A DNA stretch of 33,573 nt from Acinetobacter sp. UBA3106 (GTDB lineage Bacteria; Pseudomonadota; Gammaproteobacteria; Pseudomonadales; Moraxellaceae): positions 9,729 through 43,301 of the forward strand of contig DFAM01000012.1 in the NCBI GenBank assembly GCA_002365595.1, written 5' to 3'. The notes beneath the pieces are model-generated. The model ran no database searches and was not told where the DNA came from. It worked only from the letters and a program-made list of their open reading frames with translations. The position numbers and the translations under genes were made by a program. Positions 32,127 through 33,573 of the stretch are shown in pieces; the first letter of the stretch is position 1; each line of letters starts with the position of its first letter.

Positions 32127-32222
32127 TTTTGATCCGGTTCATGAGGCAGCTGAGATTTGAATTGGCACCGCAGCATCATAAATGATAGAACCTCGGTTTT
32201 AAGTTTTAGGGATGTGTGATTG

Positions 32223-32288
32223 CAGAAGCACCGCCCATTCCGGAACAGTCAGGTCCTTACTGCCAAGTTTGGACCTGATCTGCTTCTG
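32223..32288. other. Nested two-stem hairpin element, possible structured RNA
   Basis: Outer arms CAGAAGCA (32223-32230) and TGCTTCTG (32281-32288) are perfect 8-bp complements. Inside them TCAGGTCC (32249-32256) and GGACCTGA (32271-32278) form a second perfect 8-bp stem with a 14-base loop. The two stems are separated by 18 bases on the left and 2 on the right. No T-run follows, so it is not an ordinary terminator. The function is unknown. Confidence 0.5.
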
Positions 32289-32621
32289 AGATTGGCTAAA
32301 TATTGAACTTGGATTTTATATGAATGTGAATCATGGTGTTTTAAGCCAACCGCATGCAGATATATGGATTCTGTCGAGAACTCTCTGATTCTTTTAAATA
32401 AGCCTCATTCAATTAAGTGTTTAAGTTTATAATAATATGTTGATAAAGATATGATGGTTATTAAAATCACATAATAAGACTCAACCGCCTAAAAAATAGA
32501 AAATTTTAAAGCGCTCAACAAAAGCAAATATTTTCGAAGTTAAGAGATCATTCATTTTTATGGTAAGTACAACACAAGCAAAACCCTAGGCTGGAGATTT
32601 AAATAGATTAGGGAGTTTTTA

Positions 32622-32717
32622 ATGGGAACTCAGTCAAAAATGATTTCCCAAAAATCTGAAAATTATTTTAAGAATTACATTACATTTGCAAAAAAACTGA
32701 GAGCTTACATTTCATAA
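32622..32717 (+). CDS. Possible 31-aa small protein
   Basis: An ATG with AGGGAG about seven bases upstream opens a 31-codon frame to TAA: MGTQSKMISQKSENYF then KNYITFAKKLRAYIS. It is basic, with no clear membrane helix. It lies upstream of the promoter called at 32743, so it would need its own transcript. I have no homology evidence and it may be chance. Confidence 0.22.
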   Translation: MGTQSKMISQKSENYFKNYITFAKKLRAYIS

Positions 32718-32742
32718 CTTAAATCGTATTTTTTTCACATTT

Positions 32743-32771
32743 TTGAATAGTAAAAACTCCTTTTTTATACA
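32743..32771 (+). promoter_or_regulatory. Candidate sigma70 promoter of the alcohol dehydrogenase gene
   Basis: TTGAAT (32743-32748) and TATACA (32766-32771) are separated by 17 bp. Transcription would start near 32778 and leave a leader of about 107 bases before the ATG at 32885, which contains the repeated GATCTAAAA. Confidence 0.5.
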
Positions 32772-32884
32772 TACCTCAGGCTTTATGCCTTTCAATATAG
32801 ATCAGACTGATTAAGCACAAAGATCTAAAACAAATCATCACCATTTCTAAGTCGATCTAAAAAATAAAGCTGAGAGGGATAAAA

Positions 32885-33573
32885 ATGCGCGCACTTACAT
32901 ATCATGGTTCACACGATGTCCGAGTAGAGTCTGTTCCTGATCCTGTCATTCAGGAACCGGATGATGTTATTTTGCGGGTCACTGCAACGGCGATTTGTGG
33001 TTCAGATTTGCATCTGTATCGAGGTAAAATTCCAGCAACTGAAGAAGGCGATATCTTCGGTCATGAGTTTATGGGAATTGTAGAAGAAGTCGGTCCCGAA
33101 GTTACGCAAGTGAAAAAAGGTGACCGGGTGATTATTCCCTTTGTCATTGCCTGTGGACATTGTTTTTTTTGCGAGCATGATTTGACTGCTGCCTGTGAAA
33201 AAACCAATACCGGTCGTGGTGCCATTCTCAATAAGAAACAGATCCCACCAGGTGCAGCATTATTTGGTTATAGTCATCTCTATGGTGGAATTCCCGGGGG
33301 GCAGGCAGAATATGTACGAGTTCCCAAAGGCAATGTAGGCCCGTTTAAAGTACCGGGTTCATTGTCGGATGAAAAAGTTTTGTTCCTGACGGATATTTTA
33401 CCGACCGCCTGGCAAGCCGTAACCAATGCCCAGGTGGGTAAAGGCTCTAGTGTTGCCATTTATGGGGCGGGACCGGTCGGTTTGCTTGCAGCAGCATGTG
33501 CGCGAATGTTGGGTGCGGAACAGATTTTTATGGTAGATCATAACCAGTACCGTTTGGAATATGCACGCAATAC
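32885..33573 (+). CDS. Zinc-dependent alcohol dehydrogenase (MDR family), 5' part only
   Basis: The first 229 codons of a medium-chain zinc dehydrogenase, cut by the window end. The start MRALTYHGSHDVRVESVPDP has GAGAGGG upstream of the ATG. The catalytic zinc site is seen in TAICGSDLHLYRG (Cys) and FGHEFMGIVEEVG (His-Glu). The structural zinc ligands are four cysteines in ACGHCFFCEHDLTAAC. The Rossmann motif VAIYGAGPVGLLAAACARMLGA begins the NAD(P) domain. The long insert after the structural zinc lobe (TGRGAILNKKQIPPGAALFGYSHLYGG, residues about 117-143) recalls glutathione-independent formaldehyde dehydrogenase-like proteins. The true substrate is unknown. Confidence 0.88.
   Translation, partial: MRALTYHGSHDVRVESVPDPVIQEPDDVILRVTATAICGSDLHLYRGKIPATEEGDIFGHEFMGIVEEVGPEVTQVKKGDRVIIPFVIACGHCFFCEHDLTAACEKTNTGRGAILNKKQIPPGAALFGYSHLYGGIPGGQAEYVRVPKGNVGPFKVPGSLSDEKVLFLTDILPTAWQAVTNAQVGKGSSVAIYGAGPVGLLAAACARMLGAEQIFMVDHNQYRLEYARN

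Larger units (their letters stand above)
32127..32884. other. 758-bp gene-poor region between the GNAT and alcohol dehydrogenase genes
   Basis: No gene longer than about 35 codons is credible here. It holds, in order, a nested stem-loop (32223-32288), a long AT-rich stretch with no recognisable element, a possible 31-codon ORF (32622-32717), a promoter (32743-32771) and the dehydrogenase leader. In the leader GATCTAAAA occurs at 32822 and again at 32854. Composition becomes noticeably less AT-rich around 32150-32290 than in the rest. No tRNA or IS end is seen. Confidence 0.5.

Noticed and set aside
1..33573. CRISPR arrays, prophage, insertion sequences, toxin-antitoxin or defence islands
   Set aside because: No regularly spaced repeats, transposase, integrase or recognised defence genes were found on either strand. 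Nearly all space is filled by core genes.

Overview
The window looks like chromosomal DNA of a gammaproteobacterium of the Moraxellaceae, most likely Acinetobacter. This is inferred from the AT-rich base composition, the protein sequences (Mfd, IscS, PutA, AspA and HscB all read as that lineage) and the gene order putA / Lrp-type regulator / putP / aspA. No species can be named from the sequence alone. I see no tRNA, rRNA, CRISPR array, transposase, integrase or phage gene, so this is essentially core-genome DNA.

Layout. 1-3481: the 3' end of a phosphodiester-glycosidase-like gene, a convergent FadL-type outer-membrane transporter, a 75-residue Cys-containing orphan, and trmA (tRNA m5U54 methylation). 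3482-11664: amino-acid catabolism, with bifunctional putA divergent from an Lrp/AsnC regulator, the proline/Na+ symporter putP, and aspartate ammonia-lyase aspA. Together these would take up proline, oxidise it to glutamate and deaminate aspartate to fumarate. 11811-15758: a small unknown gene and the transcription-repair coupling factor mfd. 15992-17950: an atypical HIT-family protein and a membrane-bound class III adenylate cyclase.

18023-23452 is a complete minus-strand isc operon, iscR-iscS-iscU-iscA-hscB-hscA-fdx, which builds and delivers iron-sulfur clusters. It has a readable sigma70 promoter with an IscR type 1 box across its -35 element. Two strong stem-loops lie inside the operon, after iscS and after iscA, and could set different expression levels for its parts.

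23565-29495: a UbiJ/SCP2-like protein with a C-terminal membrane anchor, divergent from a phasin; then HU (hup) and the periplasmic foldase ppiD; a DUF2797 protein divergent from a small DUF6231-like protein; and a Gln-rich YidB-family protein. 29574-31549: a minus-strand operon of a PfkB-family (adenosine-type) kinase, a small Rieske ferredoxin and a YqiJ-like OB-fold membrane protein. 31677-33573: a GNAT acetyltransferase, a 758-bp gene-poor stretch with a nested hairpin, a possible 31-codon ORF and a good promoter, then the start of a zinc-dependent alcohol dehydrogenase cut by the window edge.

Several start codons were moved from the longest open frame using family length, Shine-Dalgarno spacing or neighbouring genes (putA, mfd, hscB, iscS, iscR, the DUF2797 and DUF6231-like genes, and the Rieske gene). 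No convincing new multi-gene defence or mobile system is visible. The more unusual signals are the structured 32.2-kb intergenic element, the isc-operon hairpins, the kinase/Rieske/OB-fold operon and the membrane-tethered SCP2-like protein beside the phasin.
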